Shown here piece after piece: positions 17,137 through 25,905 of a stretch of 64,000 nt of DNA. The DNA comes from Alphaproteobacteria bacterium (GTDB lineage Bacteria > Pseudomonadota > Alphaproteobacteria > UBA9219). Numbering within the stretch: the stretch's first letter is position 1; each line of letters starts with the position of its first letter. The stretch is taken from positions 1 to 64,000 of the forward strand of contig JAMFSS010000004.1 of assembly GCA_026225415.1 (NCBI GenBank), in the 5' to 3' direction. A program made the translations under genes and the position numbers. Under the pieces are notes generated by a model, which saw nothing but the letters and a program-made list of their open reading frames with translations, made no database searches and was not told the origin of the DNA.

Positions 17137-17697
17137 ATGACAGAAAACATAACAGACCCCGCCCCCGAAATTGCCGCCGAAACCGCGGAAGGTGTTGACG
17201 CATCCACCGCGCGCATCGCCGATTTGGAAAAACAACTGGCCGACATGAAAGACCGCGCTTTGCGCGAAATGGCCGATGCCGAAAACACCCGCAAACGCGC
17301 ACAAAAAGAACGTGAAGACACGGCCAAATATGCGGTGGGTAATTTCGCCAAGGAAATGCTGGCGGTCGCAGATAATTTCCGCCGCGCGTTGGATGCCGCG
17401 CCGAAAGACATTACCGATCCCGCCATCAAAAACCTCATCACCGGTATCGATGCCACCGAACGCCAGCTTCAATCAACGCTCGACCAGTTCGGCATTAAAA
17501 AAGTCGACCCGATGGGTCAAATGTTCGACCCCAATTTCCACCGCGTGATGGTCGAAGTCGAAAGCGCCGATGCGCCCCCTGGCACCATCATTCAGGTCAT
17601 GCAATCCGGCTATATGATCCATGACCGGTTGTTGCGCGAGGCTTTGGTCGCGGTGGCTAAAGGCGCATCTGCACAACATATTGATAAATCAGCATAA
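17137..17697 (+). CDS. grpE: Nucleotide exchange factor GrpE
   Basis: 186 residues. GrpE releases ADP from DnaK as a dimer. An acidic, disordered start (ENITDPAPEIAAETAEG) is followed by the long coiled coil (ARIADLEKQLADMKDRALRE, then AENTRKRAQKEREDT), and the beta-wing C-terminus has the signature GQMFDPNFHRVMVEVES and VMQSGYMIHDRLLREALVAV. dnaK follows after 113 bases, the usual heat-shock pairing. The gap contains a possible promoter, so dnaK can be expressed separately. Confidence 0.96.
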   Translation: MTENITDPAPEIAAETAEGVDASTARIADLEKQLADMKDRALREMADAENTRKRAQKEREDTAKYAVGNFAKEMLAVADNFRRALDAAPKDITDPAIKNLITGIDATERQLQSTLDQFGIKKVDPMGQMFDPNFHRVMVEVESADAPPGTIIQVMQSGYMIHDRLLREALVAVAKGASAQHIDKSA

Positions 17698-17736
17698 AGA
17701 ATCATTCTTTATCGCTAAAAAAGACTCATACAACCA

Positions 17737-17764
17737 TTGCACCAAGCAAAATCATCCCTATATA
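17737..17764 (+). promoter_or_regulatory. Candidate dnaK promoter
   Basis: TTGCAC and TATATA are 16 bases apart, about 47 bases before the dnaK ATG. The bases around the -10 (TCCCTATAT) also resemble the C-rich -10 of sigma-32 promoters, so heat-shock control is possible. A short GGGGTTTAAGCCCC hairpin lies between it and the start codon. Confidence 0.4.
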
Positions 17765-17810
17765 GACTTCATAAGGGGTTTAAGCCCCGGCCTCGAAAGG
17801 AAAAGACAAA

Positions 17811-19712
17811 ATGGCAAAAGTAATCGGCATCGATCTCGGCACCACCAATTCATGCGTTTCCGTAATGGAAGGCGGCACCACGACCGTTATCCATAACGCC
17901 GAAGGCGCCAACACAACTCCCTCTATCGTTGCCTTCACCGGCTCCGACGAACGTCTGGTAGGGCAGGCCGCCAAGCGTCAGGCCGTGACCAACCCCGCGA
18001 ATACTTTGTTCGCCATCAAACGTCTGGTTGGTCGCCGCTTCGATGACCCGATGGTGCAAAAAGACATCGATCTGATGCCCTACAAAATCGTCAAAAATTC
18101 TAATGGCGATGCATGGGTCGAAGCTAACGGCAAAAATTACAGCCCGTCCGAAGTCTCGGCGTTCATCCTCATCAAGATGAAAGAAACCGCCGAAGCTTAT
18201 TTGGGCGAAAAAGTCACACAGGCTGTTATCACGGTACCCGCCTATTTCAACGACAGCCAACGTCAAGCAACCAAAGACGCCGGTAAAATCGCCGGTCTTG
18301 AAGTGTTGCGTATCATCAATGAACCAACCGCGGCCGCATTGGCCTACGGCATGGAAAAGAAAAAATCCGGCACTGTTGCCATTTATGATTTGGGCGGCGG
18401 TACGTTCGACGTTTCCGTCCTTGAAATCGGCGACGGCGTGTTCGAAGTCAAATCGACCAATGGCGATACGTTCCTGGGCGGCGAAGATTTCGACAGCCGC
18501 GTGATGGAATTCCTGTGCGATGAATTCAAGAAAGAACAAGGCATTGATCTGCGTCAAGACAAGCTCGCGCTGCAACGTCTGAAAGAAGCGGCAGAAAAAG
18601 CCAAGATCGAATTATCTTCAGCGATGCAAACCGAAGTCAATCTGCCCTTCATTACGGCAGATGCTGCGGGGCCCAAGCATCTGGCCATCAAACTGACCCG
18701 CGCCAAGCTAGAATCGCTGGTCGAAGAGCTGGTCAAGAAAACCATCGAACCTTGCAAGCAGGCGTTGAAGGATGCCGGCATCAAAGCGTCAGAAATCGAT
18801 GAAGTGATTTTGGTCGGCGGTATGACACGCATGCCGAAAATCATCGAAACGGTGAAAGAATTCTTTGGCCGTGAACCGCATCGTGGTGTGAACCCCGATG
18901 AAGTGGTCGCCGTGGGCGCCGCCATTCAGGCGGGCGTGTTGAAGGGTGATGTGAAGGATGTTTTGTTACTCGATGTCACACCCTTGTCGCTCGGCATCGA
19001 AACGCTGGGTGGTGTGTTCACGCGTCTTATCGACCGCAACACCACGATCCCAACCAAAAAATCGCAAACCTTCTCGACAGCCGAAGATAACCAAAACGCC
19101 GTGACCATCCGCGTGTTTCAAGGCGAACGCGAAATGGCCGCCGATAATAAAATGCTCGGCCAATTCGATCTGGTCGGTATCCCGCCCGCACCGCGCGGCG
19201 TGCCGCAAGTCGAAGTCACGTTTGACATCGACGCCAACGGCATCGTCAGCGTTACGGCCAAGGACAAAGCCACGAATAAGGAACAGCAAATCCGTATTCA
19301 GGCATCGGGCGGCTTGTCCGACGCCGATATCCAGAAGATGGTCAAGGAAGCCGAAGCCAACGCGGCTGAAGATAAAAAACGTCGCGAAGCGGTCGATGCG
19401 CGTAATCAGGCCGACAGCCTTATCCACCAATCCGAAAAGACATTAAAGGATTTGGGCGACAAGGTTGCGGCGGGCGACAAAACCGCCATCGAAAGCGCGA
19501 TTGCCGATCTGAAGGGCGTGATGGAGTCCGGCGACGCGGCGCAAATCAAAGCCAAGTCGGACGCCCTGACCCAAATCGCGATGAAGATGGGCGAACAGCT
19601 GTACAAATCGCAACAGGAAGGCGCTGCGGCAGCTCCCGAAGCGGCGGCTTCGGAACCCGGCGTTGTCGATGCCGAATTCAGCGAAGTCAAAGACGAAAAA
19701 ACGGGAACCTAA
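17811..19712 (+). CDS. dnaK: Hsp70 chaperone DnaK
   Basis: 633 residues. ATP-dependent chaperone acting with DnaJ and GrpE. Phosphate-1 motif [13 protein letters not shown] at the N-terminus, phosphate-2 [17 protein letters not shown], the adenosine motif [12 protein letters not shown], the interdomain linker [12 protein letters not shown], and a substrate domain ending in a low-complexity Ala-rich tail ([12 protein letters not shown]) with VDAEFSEV close to the C-terminus, equivalent to the EEV-type end. AAGGAAAAGACAAA gives a clear ribosome-binding site. A strong terminator follows the stop, so dnaJ is not co-transcribed within this window, unlike many alphaproteobacterial dnaKJ pairs. Confidence 0.98.
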   Translation: MAKVIGIDLGTTNSCVSVMEGGTTTVIHNAEGANTTPSIVAFTGSDERLVGQAAKRQAVTNPANTLFAIKRLVGRRFDDPMVQKDIDLMPYKIVKNSNGDAWVEANGKNYSPSEVSAFILIKMKETAEAYLGEKVTQAVITVPAYFNDSQRQATKDAGKIAGLEVLRIINEPTAAALAYGMEKKKSGTVAIYDLGGGTFDVSVLEIGDGVFEVKSTNGDTFLGGEDFDSRVMEFLCDEFKKEQGIDLRQDKLALQRLKEAAEKAKIELSSAMQTEVNLPFITADAAGPKHLAIKLTRAKLESLVEELVKKTIEPCKQALKDAGIKASEIDEVILVGGMTRMPKIIETVKEFFGREPHRGVNPDEVVAVGAAIQAGVLKGDVKDVLLLDVTPLSLGIETLGGVFTRLIDRNTTIPTKKSQTFSTAEDNQNAVTIRVFQGEREMAADNKMLGQFDLVGIPPAPRGVPQVEVTFDIDANGIVSVTAKDKATNKEQQIRIQASGGLSDADIQKMVKEAEANAAEDKKRREAVDARNQADSLIHQSEKTLKDLGDKVAAGDKTAIESAIADLKGVMESGDAAQIKAKSDALTQIAMKMGEQLYKSQQEGAAAAPEAAASEPGVVDAEFSEVKDEKTGT

Positions 19713-19731
19713 AACCGGTTCGACGCAAAAG

Positions 19732-19764
19732 AAAAACCCCGCGATGAAAATCGCGGGGTTTTTT
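19732..19764 (+). terminator. Strong terminator after dnaK
   Basis: Fourteen-bp arms AAAAACCCCGCGAT / ATCGCGGGGTTTTT around a GAAA tetraloop, ending in six T. The A-rich left arm also makes it bidirectional for the convergent gene at 19778. Confidence 0.93.
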
Positions 19765-19777
19765 ATTGATTCAAAAA

Positions 19778-20293
19778 TTAAACCGATGGCGCGGACGGGT
19801 TTGTCTTCCACCCATTGCGCAAAGCCTCGCGAATAACAATTTTTGCGACTTTCTCGGCAATTTCTTCTTTGGATAAATTGAATGTGCTTACCGCTTCGGT
19901 TTGCAATAAATTCGATTGTGTCTTATCCGGATGGGGATAAGTAATTTTTATCGTATCGCCCACTGAATAGGGATCGCCCCGATTAAAGCCCGAAGTTATA
20001 GATGTAGTGAGATGATACAAACTGTCTTTTTTTATGCGCCACAGGGAACAAATGTTCGTATCAATTTCCCATGAAAGGCCTAGATCTTTCAACAACGATT
20101 TATGTGGGTGAGGTTTAAGCGAAAGTTTTTTCTTCCCCCAACCCCAAAAAATTTCTTTATACAGCCCTTGCTCACAGGCAATCTGGTTTATACGCGCACA
20201 TATTTCTTTGCCGACTTTGATGATGGCTGGTGTTTCGTCATCTTTGGCGATTTCTCGTTTTGCGCTTTCAATAAGGGCGGCTGAACTCTGCAT
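19778..20293 (-). CDS. Hypothetical protein (171 aa)
   Basis: Start placed at ATG 20293 (MQSSAALIES) because AGAGGA lies 7 bases upstream; the frame extends ten codons further without a site. No signal peptide or membrane segment. The N-terminal 60 residues are helical and charged (SAKREIAKDDETPAIIKVGK). The middle contains YKEIFWGWGKKKLSLKPHP and a likely beta-rich part, and the end is again helical (LSKEEIAEKVAKIVIREALR). G+C is lower than in the neighbouring dnaK and holA. Unrecognised; the composition suggests a recently acquired cytoplasmic protein. Confidence 0.6.
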   Translation of the reverse strand: MQSSAALIESAKREIAKDDETPAIIKVGKEICARINQIACEQGLYKEIFWGWGKKKLSLKPHPHKSLLKDLGLSWEIDTNICSLWRIKKDSLYHLTTSITSGFNRGDPYSVGDTIKITYPHPDKTQSNLLQTEAVSTFNLSKEEIAEKVAKIVIREALRNGWKTNPSAPSV

Positions 20294-20384
20294 AAAATTT
20301 CCTCTTGAATAAAATAAAAACAATCTTCCCTGAAATCATAACCAAAACGGTAAAAACTGTAAAGAAGTCACGCATTATGGTTAA

Positions 20385-21398
20385 TTAAGCCGCCAACCCC
20401 AACAACACCTGCGCACAGAGCGCGGTATCGGGCGTGCCCGTCTTCTTCACGGCGGCTTCGGCATCGTACAAACGGCGCAACGCCTGTTCGGCGCGCGCGC
20501 GCGGCCACCGGCGCAATTGCCCCGCCATCGCGCTCTCGAATTTCCAAAACACAGGGGGCTGTAAACGTTTTACTGCATCGGTCGCGTTCAACCCGTTATC
20601 CATCTGTGCCCGCGCCCATTGAAGGCGCATAAAATGCCGTTGCGCGGCGCGTAAAATGGCGACCGGCGATGTTTGCTCGGCATAGAGCCGGTCGATCAAC
20701 TGCGCAGCGCGGTGCGCTTCGCCTGCGCCCACGGCAAAAACCAGATCATCCAATTCGGCGGCACCGGCATCCTGCACCGTCGCATGCACATCATCCACTG
20801 TCGCGGCCTTACCCTTGCCGACATACAACGCAAATTTTTCCAACTCGCTGCGCATGGCCATACGGTCAGGCGGCAAAATATCGCCCAACGCCACAATCAC
20901 CTCGCGCGTCGTGCGGATGCCCTCGCTGTTCAAAATTTCGGTAATCGTGCGTTGCCGCGCGACAGTGTCTTCCACATAACACGGGATGGCACAGGCAAAG
21001 GGCGTTTCCCCCTCGCACACCGCGCGCAATTTCGACCTCTTGTCCAAATCACCGCCCTCAATCAACAACAATGAATCCGAATTTGGCATATCGGCCAGCA
21101 ATTTGCCCACAGCGCCCGCCACGCTCTCGCCCGGGTTCTGCGTGCGTATCAAACGCCGCCCGCCTCCCAACGCCTGTGCCGCCATTTCATCATATAAACG
21201 GGCAGGGTCGTCAGTGATGCTGCTGCCCGCCATGCTAGAAACGCGGAACGGGTCATTCAGGTCGGCCACAACCAGTTTCGCCAGATGCACCACGCGTTCG
21301 CGCACCAAGCCGGCATCGGGCCCGTAAACCAGAATAACCCGCACAGCAGGGTCGGGCTTGGTTAAGAAGGCGGTTATCTTGGCGGTGGGCAGTTTCAT
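20385..21398 (-). CDS. holA: DNA polymerase III subunit delta HolA
   Basis: 337 residues. Delta opens the beta clamp in the clamp-loader complex. N-terminal LVYGPDAGLVRERV near residue 24 corresponds to the non-catalytic AAA+ P-loop region, with ALGGGRRLIRTQN, SDSLLLIEGGDLDKRSKLR and, in the C-terminal collar, VAILRAAQRHFMRLQWA. These match the PF06144 delta pattern. In many relatives holA follows leuS-lptE; here leuS-lptE is 10 kb away and followed by a glycosyltransferase and glmM, so holA has been separated from that unit. Confidence 0.9.
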   Translation of the reverse strand: MKLPTAKITAFLTKPDPAVRVILVYGPDAGLVRERVVHLAKLVVADLNDPFRVSSMAGSSITDDPARLYDEMAAQALGGGRRLIRTQNPGESVAGAVGKLLADMPNSDSLLLIEGGDLDKRSKLRAVCEGETPFACAIPCYVEDTVARQRTITEILNSEGIRTTREVIVALGDILPPDRMAMRSELEKFALYVGKGKAATVDDVHATVQDAGAAELDDLVFAVGAGEAHRAAQLIDRLYAEQTSPVAILRAAQRHFMRLQWARAQMDNGLNATDAVKRLQPPVFWKFESAMAGQLRRWPRARAEQALRRLYDAEAAVKKTGTPDTALCAQVLLGLAA

Positions 21399-21534
21399 AG
21401 CGTTAATTTAGACCATTTTAACGCCCATGAACCAAAAAAATGCGCTTTTTCGGTAAAAAATAATCATTATTTTCATATCCGGCATGGTAAATTCGGTCGT
21501 CTTAAAAATTTATTTTAGAAAAAAGATTAAACGC

Positions 21535-23295
21535 ATGATAACGCCCAAAACCCCCATTCGGCGCACAGCAGCCCCATCGCTCAAAGCCTATTCCATAAGC
21601 GATTTGGAAAAGCTGGAGGCCTATCTCGAACAAACCCATCCGGAATTCAACCGCAAAAATCCGGCTTATGACAGAAACAAACATGCGGAAACCAAAAAAC
21701 AAATCCGCGACGCCTTATCCTGGGCGCTGGGAAATCTGAAATCACTGAAAGTCAAAACTATCGACGATGAATTTTCCGACCCGCTTCTGCTCGTCAATAC
21801 GATGATCAAATACGCCTCGCCCGATATCGAAACCATTCTGGCGGCCATTCTGTATCCTTCCGTGCGCCCCATCGAAGGAAACGGCGTCGATTGGCACCGG
21901 TTGGCGGATATTCAGGAAAAATTTGGCGTTGGTGTCAGGGACACCATCGAAAACACGCTGCGCTTCCGTTCGCTTAATTTGAATGACGAAGATGTGGGGC
22001 TGTTCCGCATCATGTCCTTATGGGCGGCACAGGGGCGCGGCCCCATCCTGATTCGCGCCGGGCAATTGCTGTGCAATATCAAAGAAGAAATCGAAGAGCC
22101 GACCACCTATAATACCAAAGCTCGCGACCGCATGATCACCAACGCCAATGAAGTTTATGGCCCGTTGCTCGAAGTCGCGGGTTTCGGTGCCTTGCAAAGC
22201 GAATTATTGAACAAAAGTTTTCAATTGGAAGACCCCACTCATTATGCCGATACCTGCCGCCGCATCGCCGATATAACGCGCGAACATACCGGCACCATTT
22301 TAAAAACCATCACATCCTATGTTGAAGTGCAACGCGGCTGGATAGCAGGCGAGCATTTCCTTATCGAAGCCCGCCCCAAAGAACCCCATTCGGCGCGTAA
22401 GAAACTGATAAGAAAAAACAACGAAATAGCGGCATACAATGAAACGCACGAAGACAAGAGAGAAAAATTGACGTTGGAACAGCTGGGTGATCTTTATGGC
22501 GTCCGCATTGTCGCGCAAAGGCAGGCCATCGATGAGTGGCTGGATAAGCAGGAAATGCGCGGGCATGAGGCCACGCCCGAACAGGAAGTGACCCAATTCA
22601 TCTCCATCTTGCGCGATCTACGCGTCAGGCTCAGCAAGAAAACAGGCTTCGACAATAAGAAAAAAACCCACACGCGAGTAAACGCAAAAACGAACGTAAT
22701 CGAACATTATTCACCGACCAAGGAATTTTTCGATAAAATGGTTGCCGAAGAACCGCGCGATAAAGACCCGGCGCGGCTGAAAGACCCCGATTGGGCAGCG
22801 GCGGAGGCCGCACGATATCCCAACAGGAAAGATTCATGTCTGGTCGATTATCTTGATCCCCCTAAATTCAACGGTTATAGAGGCCTTAAAGACACGCTTG
22901 CCATCCCCGTTGGAAACAAAGGGTTCATTCTCGTCGAGGTTCAGTTCGTGAATTATATCAGTCATGAACTCAACATGTTCGGCCCTAACACCAGTCATTT
23001 CGCTTATAAGGCCGAATTCGGTTCCGACAGAACCGCGCTTTCGGACTGGTTCGCCGTTGCCAATTGCGAAATCACTGCGCGCAACGCGCCCAACCGCCAG
23101 CATGTCTTTGTCTATGATGCCAATGGCCGCATCGTCGATGTTACGCAAGACCCGACCGTTTCCGGTTTTATGCGCCTGACACGATCAAACAATGTGGAGG
23201 CGCGGATTATCGATCCCCTCCGCCCCGAAGATCCCGATAAAACCTCCGGCCTCAGCACCAAACTCGTCAATGGTTGCCGGGTGATCGCCCTTTAA
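21535..23295 (+). CDS. Divergent RelA/SpoT-homologue (RSH) protein with lost HD pair
   Basis: 586 residues from ATG 21535; the frame opens at 21484 but the extra 17 residues lie in AT-rich sequence. The order follows long RSH enzymes. Residues ~75-240 match the hydrolase domain in outline (ETILAAILYPSVR, IQEKFGVGVRDTI, LIRAGQLLCNI, NEVYGPLLEVAGFGALQSE), but the His-Asp of the usual LLHD is Tyr-Pro. Residues ~280-500 match the (p)ppGpp synthetase: EARPKEPHSARKK, LGDLYGVRIVA with the conserved Asp, DYLDPPKFNGYRGLK and LVEVQFV with the catalytic-position Glu. A TGS-like start (VFVYDANGRIVDV) follows. Likely hydrolase-dead and possibly synthetase-competent; this is inference from motif alignment by eye. 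No partner gene is obvious. Confidence 0.7.
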   Translation: MITPKTPIRRTAAPSLKAYSISDLEKLEAYLEQTHPEFNRKNPAYDRNKHAETKKQIRDALSWALGNLKSLKVKTIDDEFSDPLLLVNTMIKYASPDIETILAAILYPSVRPIEGNGVDWHRLADIQEKFGVGVRDTIENTLRFRSLNLNDEDVGLFRIMSLWAAQGRGPILIRAGQLLCNIKEEIEEPTTYNTKARDRMITNANEVYGPLLEVAGFGALQSELLNKSFQLEDPTHYADTCRRIADITREHTGTILKTITSYVEVQRGWIAGEHFLIEARPKEPHSARKKLIRKNNEIAAYNETHEDKREKLTLEQLGDLYGVRIVAQRQAIDEWLDKQEMRGHEATPEQEVTQFISILRDLRVRLSKKTGFDNKKKTHTRVNAKTNVIEHYSPTKEFFDKMVAEEPRDKDPARLKDPDWAAAEAARYPNRKDSCLVDYLDPPKFNGYRGLKDTLAIPVGNKGFILVEVQFVNYISHELNMFGPNTSHFAYKAEFGSDRTALSDWFAVANCEITARNAPNRQHVFVYDANGRIVDVTQDPTVSGFMRLTRSNNVEARIIDPLRPEDPDKTSGLSTKLVNGCRVIAL

Positions 23296-23306
23296 TTTTT
23301 CCAAAG

Positions 23307-23336
23307 AAAAAAGGCCTGGCGTTTAAGCCAGGCCTG
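23307..23336. terminator. Terminator, best for the minus-strand 88-aa gene
   Basis: GGCCTGGC / GCCAGGCC around a GTTTAA loop. The A-run on the left (23306-23312) is a T-tract on the minus strand, so it ends the gene at 23365; on the plus strand it lies 18 bases after the RSH stop but without a T-tract. Confidence 0.75.
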
Positions 23337-23364
23337 AAATCCCTCACGAATTTCGTATCGCGGG

Positions 23365-23631
23365 TTAAACCGCTACTTTTTCTGCTGTTTCTGTTGTGGC
23401 GCGCATATCGGCTGGCAATGTCATGCCAACTTCGTGGGCGGCGCGGATAATGCGTTCGCCAATGCTGCCCACGCGGGCGGCGGCGGCAGCATAGCTGTTG
23501 GACGCGCGGCGGATCGCCGAAATGGTTTTGTCGAGTGCAACCAGATTGGTCTGGTTGGTCATGGCGACCAAACGTTCTAACGTTTCGTCGGTTGAACCGT
23601 GGCTCTCGCTGACTTCATAATTCTGAAACAT
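23365..23631 (-). CDS. Small helical protein (88 aa), Ala-rich
   Basis: Unrecognised. Two helical halves: ETLERLVAMTNQTNLVALDKTISAIRRASNSYAAAA-type sequence (residues ~16-50) and a C-terminal half ARVGSIGERIIRAAHEV. TNQTNLVALDKTISA resembles the signalling-tip sequence of methyl-accepting chemotaxis proteins (family consensus ITxIAxQTNLLALNAAIEAA), though without the hairpin Glu. No membrane segment or signal. Its ribosome-binding site (AGGA, 7-base spacer) lies inside a predicted leader hairpin at 23632-23700, and a terminator follows the stop. Next to it, divergently, is the flagellar rod-like miniature protein. A chemotaxis- or motility-linked role is speculation. Confidence 0.6.
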   Translation of the reverse strand: MFQNYEVSESHGSTDETLERLVAMTNQTNLVALDKTISAIRRASNSYAAAAARVGSIGERIIRAAHEVGMTLPADMRATTETAEKVAV

Positions 23632-23700
23632 GGTACATCCTGGGTGAGGGGTGATTCTTTTTTTATTCTTCTTGATGAACCCAATGTACCGTCAAAGTTT
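23632..23700 (-). promoter_or_regulatory. Leader hairpin occluding the ribosome-binding site of the 88-aa gene
   Basis: On the minus strand GGTACAT and, two bases off, TGGGT in the 5' arm pair with ACCCA and ATGTACC in the 3' arm, immediately before the ATG. The AGGA of the Shine-Dalgarno falls within the 3' arm, its GG forming the bulge. The pairing could act as a translational switch or thermosensor; not tested. Confidence 0.45.
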
Positions 23701-23773
23701 GAATCCCAAGTTAATATGCAAAAGTTTTTTCGACAAAAAAGACCTAAAAAACTTCATGTTTTATTGGGGTTTA

Positions 23774-23800
23774 TTGACAGAGTGTTAACCCGTCTATGCT
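23774..23800 (+). promoter_or_regulatory. Candidate promoter of the rod-like small gene
   Basis: A perfect -35 TTGACA (23774-23779) is followed after 15 bases by TATGCT (23795-23800); a slightly later AT-rich hexamer would give a longer spacer. It is 44 bases before the start codon at 23844. Confidence 0.4.
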
Positions 23801-23843
23801 AAAGTGATAGGGTCAAACATCCAAAAAACTGAGGAAAACCGCC

Positions 23844-24062
23844 ATGTCCAGCGCCTTTACCACAGCCGTAAACGGCATCAATTCAGCCGTGTCGCGCGCG
23901 ACACAGTCGGCGTCCAACATAGTTAAGGCTTCGTCAACAGGAAAGAATGTTGATACCGATCTGGTGAATATCAAATCCGCCAGCATCGATGTCGCCGCCA
24001 ACGCGGTTGTGATCAAGGAAGAAGAGAAAATCCAGAAGGCGCTGCTGGATATTACGACTTAG
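23844..24062 (+). CDS. Miniature flagellar rod/hook-like protein (72 aa)
   Basis: 72 residues. The first half, TAVNGINSAVSRATQSASNIVKASS, follows the N-terminal helix of axial flagellar proteins (..SG...A..R....A.NI.N). The second half, [36 protein letters not shown], follows their C-terminal helix (VDL..E.V.......Y.AN..V....E....LLDI). The D0 helices are thus joined directly, without the D1 domain of FlgB/C/F/G/E. GAGGA upstream of the ATG is a good ribosome-binding site. It could pack with the rod or hook, or be a remnant. No flagellar structural genes are nearby; motA-motB are 20 kb away. Confidence 0.65.
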   Translation: MSSAFTTAVNGINSAVSRATQSASNIVKASSTGKNVDTDLVNIKSASIDVAANAVVIKEEEKIQKALLDITT

Positions 24063-24696
24063 GATTATAAAACGCATCGCCTGAAGCCGCCGCATCGGCG
24101 ATAAACGTCTTTTCCTCAATCACATTCACGCGATTTTCGGCAATCATGCGCAGCGCTGCCGGATAGGCTTGATGTTCGGCGCGCAAAACGCGGGCGGCCA
24201 ATGTTTCCTCGTCATCACCATTCAAAACCGGCACAGCGGCCTGTAAAATAATCGGGCCGTGATCCATTTCCGCGCGCACAAAATGCACCGTACATCCCGT
24301 CAGCTTGCCGCCATAATCCAAAACTTTCCGGTGCGTATGTAATCCGGGGAAGGCGGGCAATAATGACGGGTGGATATTCACCAAACGGTCGCGCCATTGT
24401 TCGGTGAACCAGGGCGACAAAATCCGCATAAACCCGGCCAGACAAATCAGCTGAACGCCATGCGTTTCAAACATCGCATCAATCGCCGCTTCAAATGATT
24501 GTTTATCGGCATAATCTTTATGCGATATCACCGCAGTCGGGATATGAGCGGCCTTGGCATGCTCCAACCCTTTGGCATCGGGTTTGTTGGAAATCACACA
24601 GGCGATACTGGCAGGAAATGTCACGGCATCACAGGCGGCAATCAATGCCTGCATATTGCTGCCCCGCCCGGAAATAAGAACGCCAACTTTTAACAT
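24052..24696 (-). CDS. purN: Phosphoribosylglycinamide formyltransferase PurN
   Basis: 214 residues from ATG 24696 ([12 protein letters not shown]); a TTG two codons upstream is also open. PurN formylates GAR using 10-formyl-tetrahydrofolate in purine synthesis. Motifs are [19 protein letters not shown], the signature [16 protein letters not shown], the catalytic His-Asp in [17 protein letters not shown], and a late [12 protein letters not shown]. The start overlaps the end of purM, the usual purMN operon. The 3' end overlaps the end of the rod-like gene by 11 bases, tail to tail. Confidence 0.96.
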   Translation of the reverse strand: MLKVGVLISGRGSNMQALIAACDAVTFPASIACVISNKPDAKGLEHAKAAHIPTAVISHKDYADKQSFEAAIDAMFETHGVQLICLAGFMRILSPWFTEQWRDRLVNIHPSLLPAFPGLHTHRKVLDYGGKLTGCTVHFVRAEMDHGPIILQAAVPVLNGDDEETLAARVLRAEHQAYPAALRMIAENRVNVIEEKTFIADAAASGDAFYNPKS

Positions 24697-25769
24697 GGCC
24701 AAATGTCACCGGTATTATTCAACACAACTTGTTCACCAGACTCGCGCGGCTCAACCACACCAATCCGATAAACCTTCTCACCGGCATCGCTCAAAATCTT
24801 TATCGCTTCATCGGCTTTGTCAGATGCAACAATCACGGCCATGCCAATTCCGCAATTAAACGTCCGCGCCATTTCGTTGGCGTCAATCTTGCCCACTTTG
24901 GCCATCCAGTTAAACACGGCAGGCGCTTGCCAACTTGCCGCATCAATCCGTACGCCCATGCCATCCGGCAAAACGCGGGGAATATTTTCCAATAAACCGC
25001 CGCCGGTGATATGCGCCATTGCCTTTACGCAACCGGCACGCACCGCCTGCAACATCGGCTTCACATAAATACGCGTGGGGCGCAACAACGCGTCGCCCAA
25101 ACTCACCCCCGCCTCAAATGGCGCAGGCGCGTCGTAAGACAGGTTTTCCTGCGCCACCAATTTACGCACTAACGAAAAACCATTGCTATGCACGCCATTC
25201 GACGCCAAACCCAAAACAATGTCGCCTGGTGCCACAACTTCGCGCGGCAAAATCTGTTCGCGTTCTGCTGCGCCTACCGAAAATCCGGCCAAATCATAAT
25301 CGCCCTTGCCATACATGCCGGGCATTTCGGCGGTTTCGCCGCCCACCAAGGCGCAACCGGCTTGCTTGCATCCTTCGGCAATACCGGCAATCACTTGCGC
25401 GGCTGATTCTATGTCCAACTTGCCGGTGGCGAAGTAATCCAAGAAGAAGAGTGGTTCCGCACCCTGCACAATGAGATCATTCACGCACATGGCAACCAGA
25501 TCAATGCCAACCGTGTCATGCTTGTTGGCGTCAATCGCTACCTTCAATTTCGTGCCCACGCCGTCGGTCGTGCTGACCAAAACGGGGTCTTTAAAACCGG
25601 CGGCCTTTAAATCGAACAAAGCGCCAAATCCGCCCAAACCGGCATCGGCACCCTTGCGGGCGGTGGCTTTCGCCAAAGGTTTGATGCGGTTGACCAATTC
25701 ATTGCCCGCATCGATATCAACGCCGGCTTCGGCATAGGCGCGGCGGGAAGTTGAGATGGGGTCGGACAT
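24690..25769 (-). CDS. purM: Phosphoribosylformylglycinamidine cyclo-ligase PurM
   Basis: 359 residues from ATG 25769 ([10 protein letters not shown]), the normal length; the frame remains open 120 codons upstream but that part has no family sequence. PurM closes the imidazole ring to make AIR with ATP. Motifs: [55 protein letters not shown] in separate short blocks, [28 protein letters not shown], and THITGGGL-like [14 protein letters not shown]. It overlaps purN. Upstream, divergently, is the DUF2066 gene, as in many alphaproteobacteria. Confidence 0.96.
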   Translation of the reverse strand: MSDPISTSRRAYAEAGVDIDAGNELVNRIKPLAKATARKGADAGLGGFGALFDLKAAGFKDPVLVSTTDGVGTKLKVAIDANKHDTVGIDLVAMCVNDLIVQGAEPLFFLDYFATGKLDIESAAQVIAGIAEGCKQAGCALVGGETAEMPGMYGKGDYDLAGFSVGAAEREQILPREVVAPGDIVLGLASNGVHSNGFSLVRKLVAQENLSYDAPAPFEAGVSLGDALLRPTRIYVKPMLQAVRAGCVKAMAHITGGGLLENIPRVLPDGMGVRIDAASWQAPAVFNWMAKVGKIDANEMARTFNCGIGMAVIVASDKADEAIKILSDAGEKVYRIGVVEPRESGEQVVLNNTGDIWPC

Positions 25770-25905
25770 AGGCCTGCACAGGTCGGGGTTGGCAAAATAG
25801 GGATTATAGGGGGCAACATAAAGCCTTGAATGGGATTTTGTCGAATCTGTTTTTATGGTACCTGTTTTACGGCCCTTTGCCGCAACCTTTGCCCCCGATA
25901 TTCCC

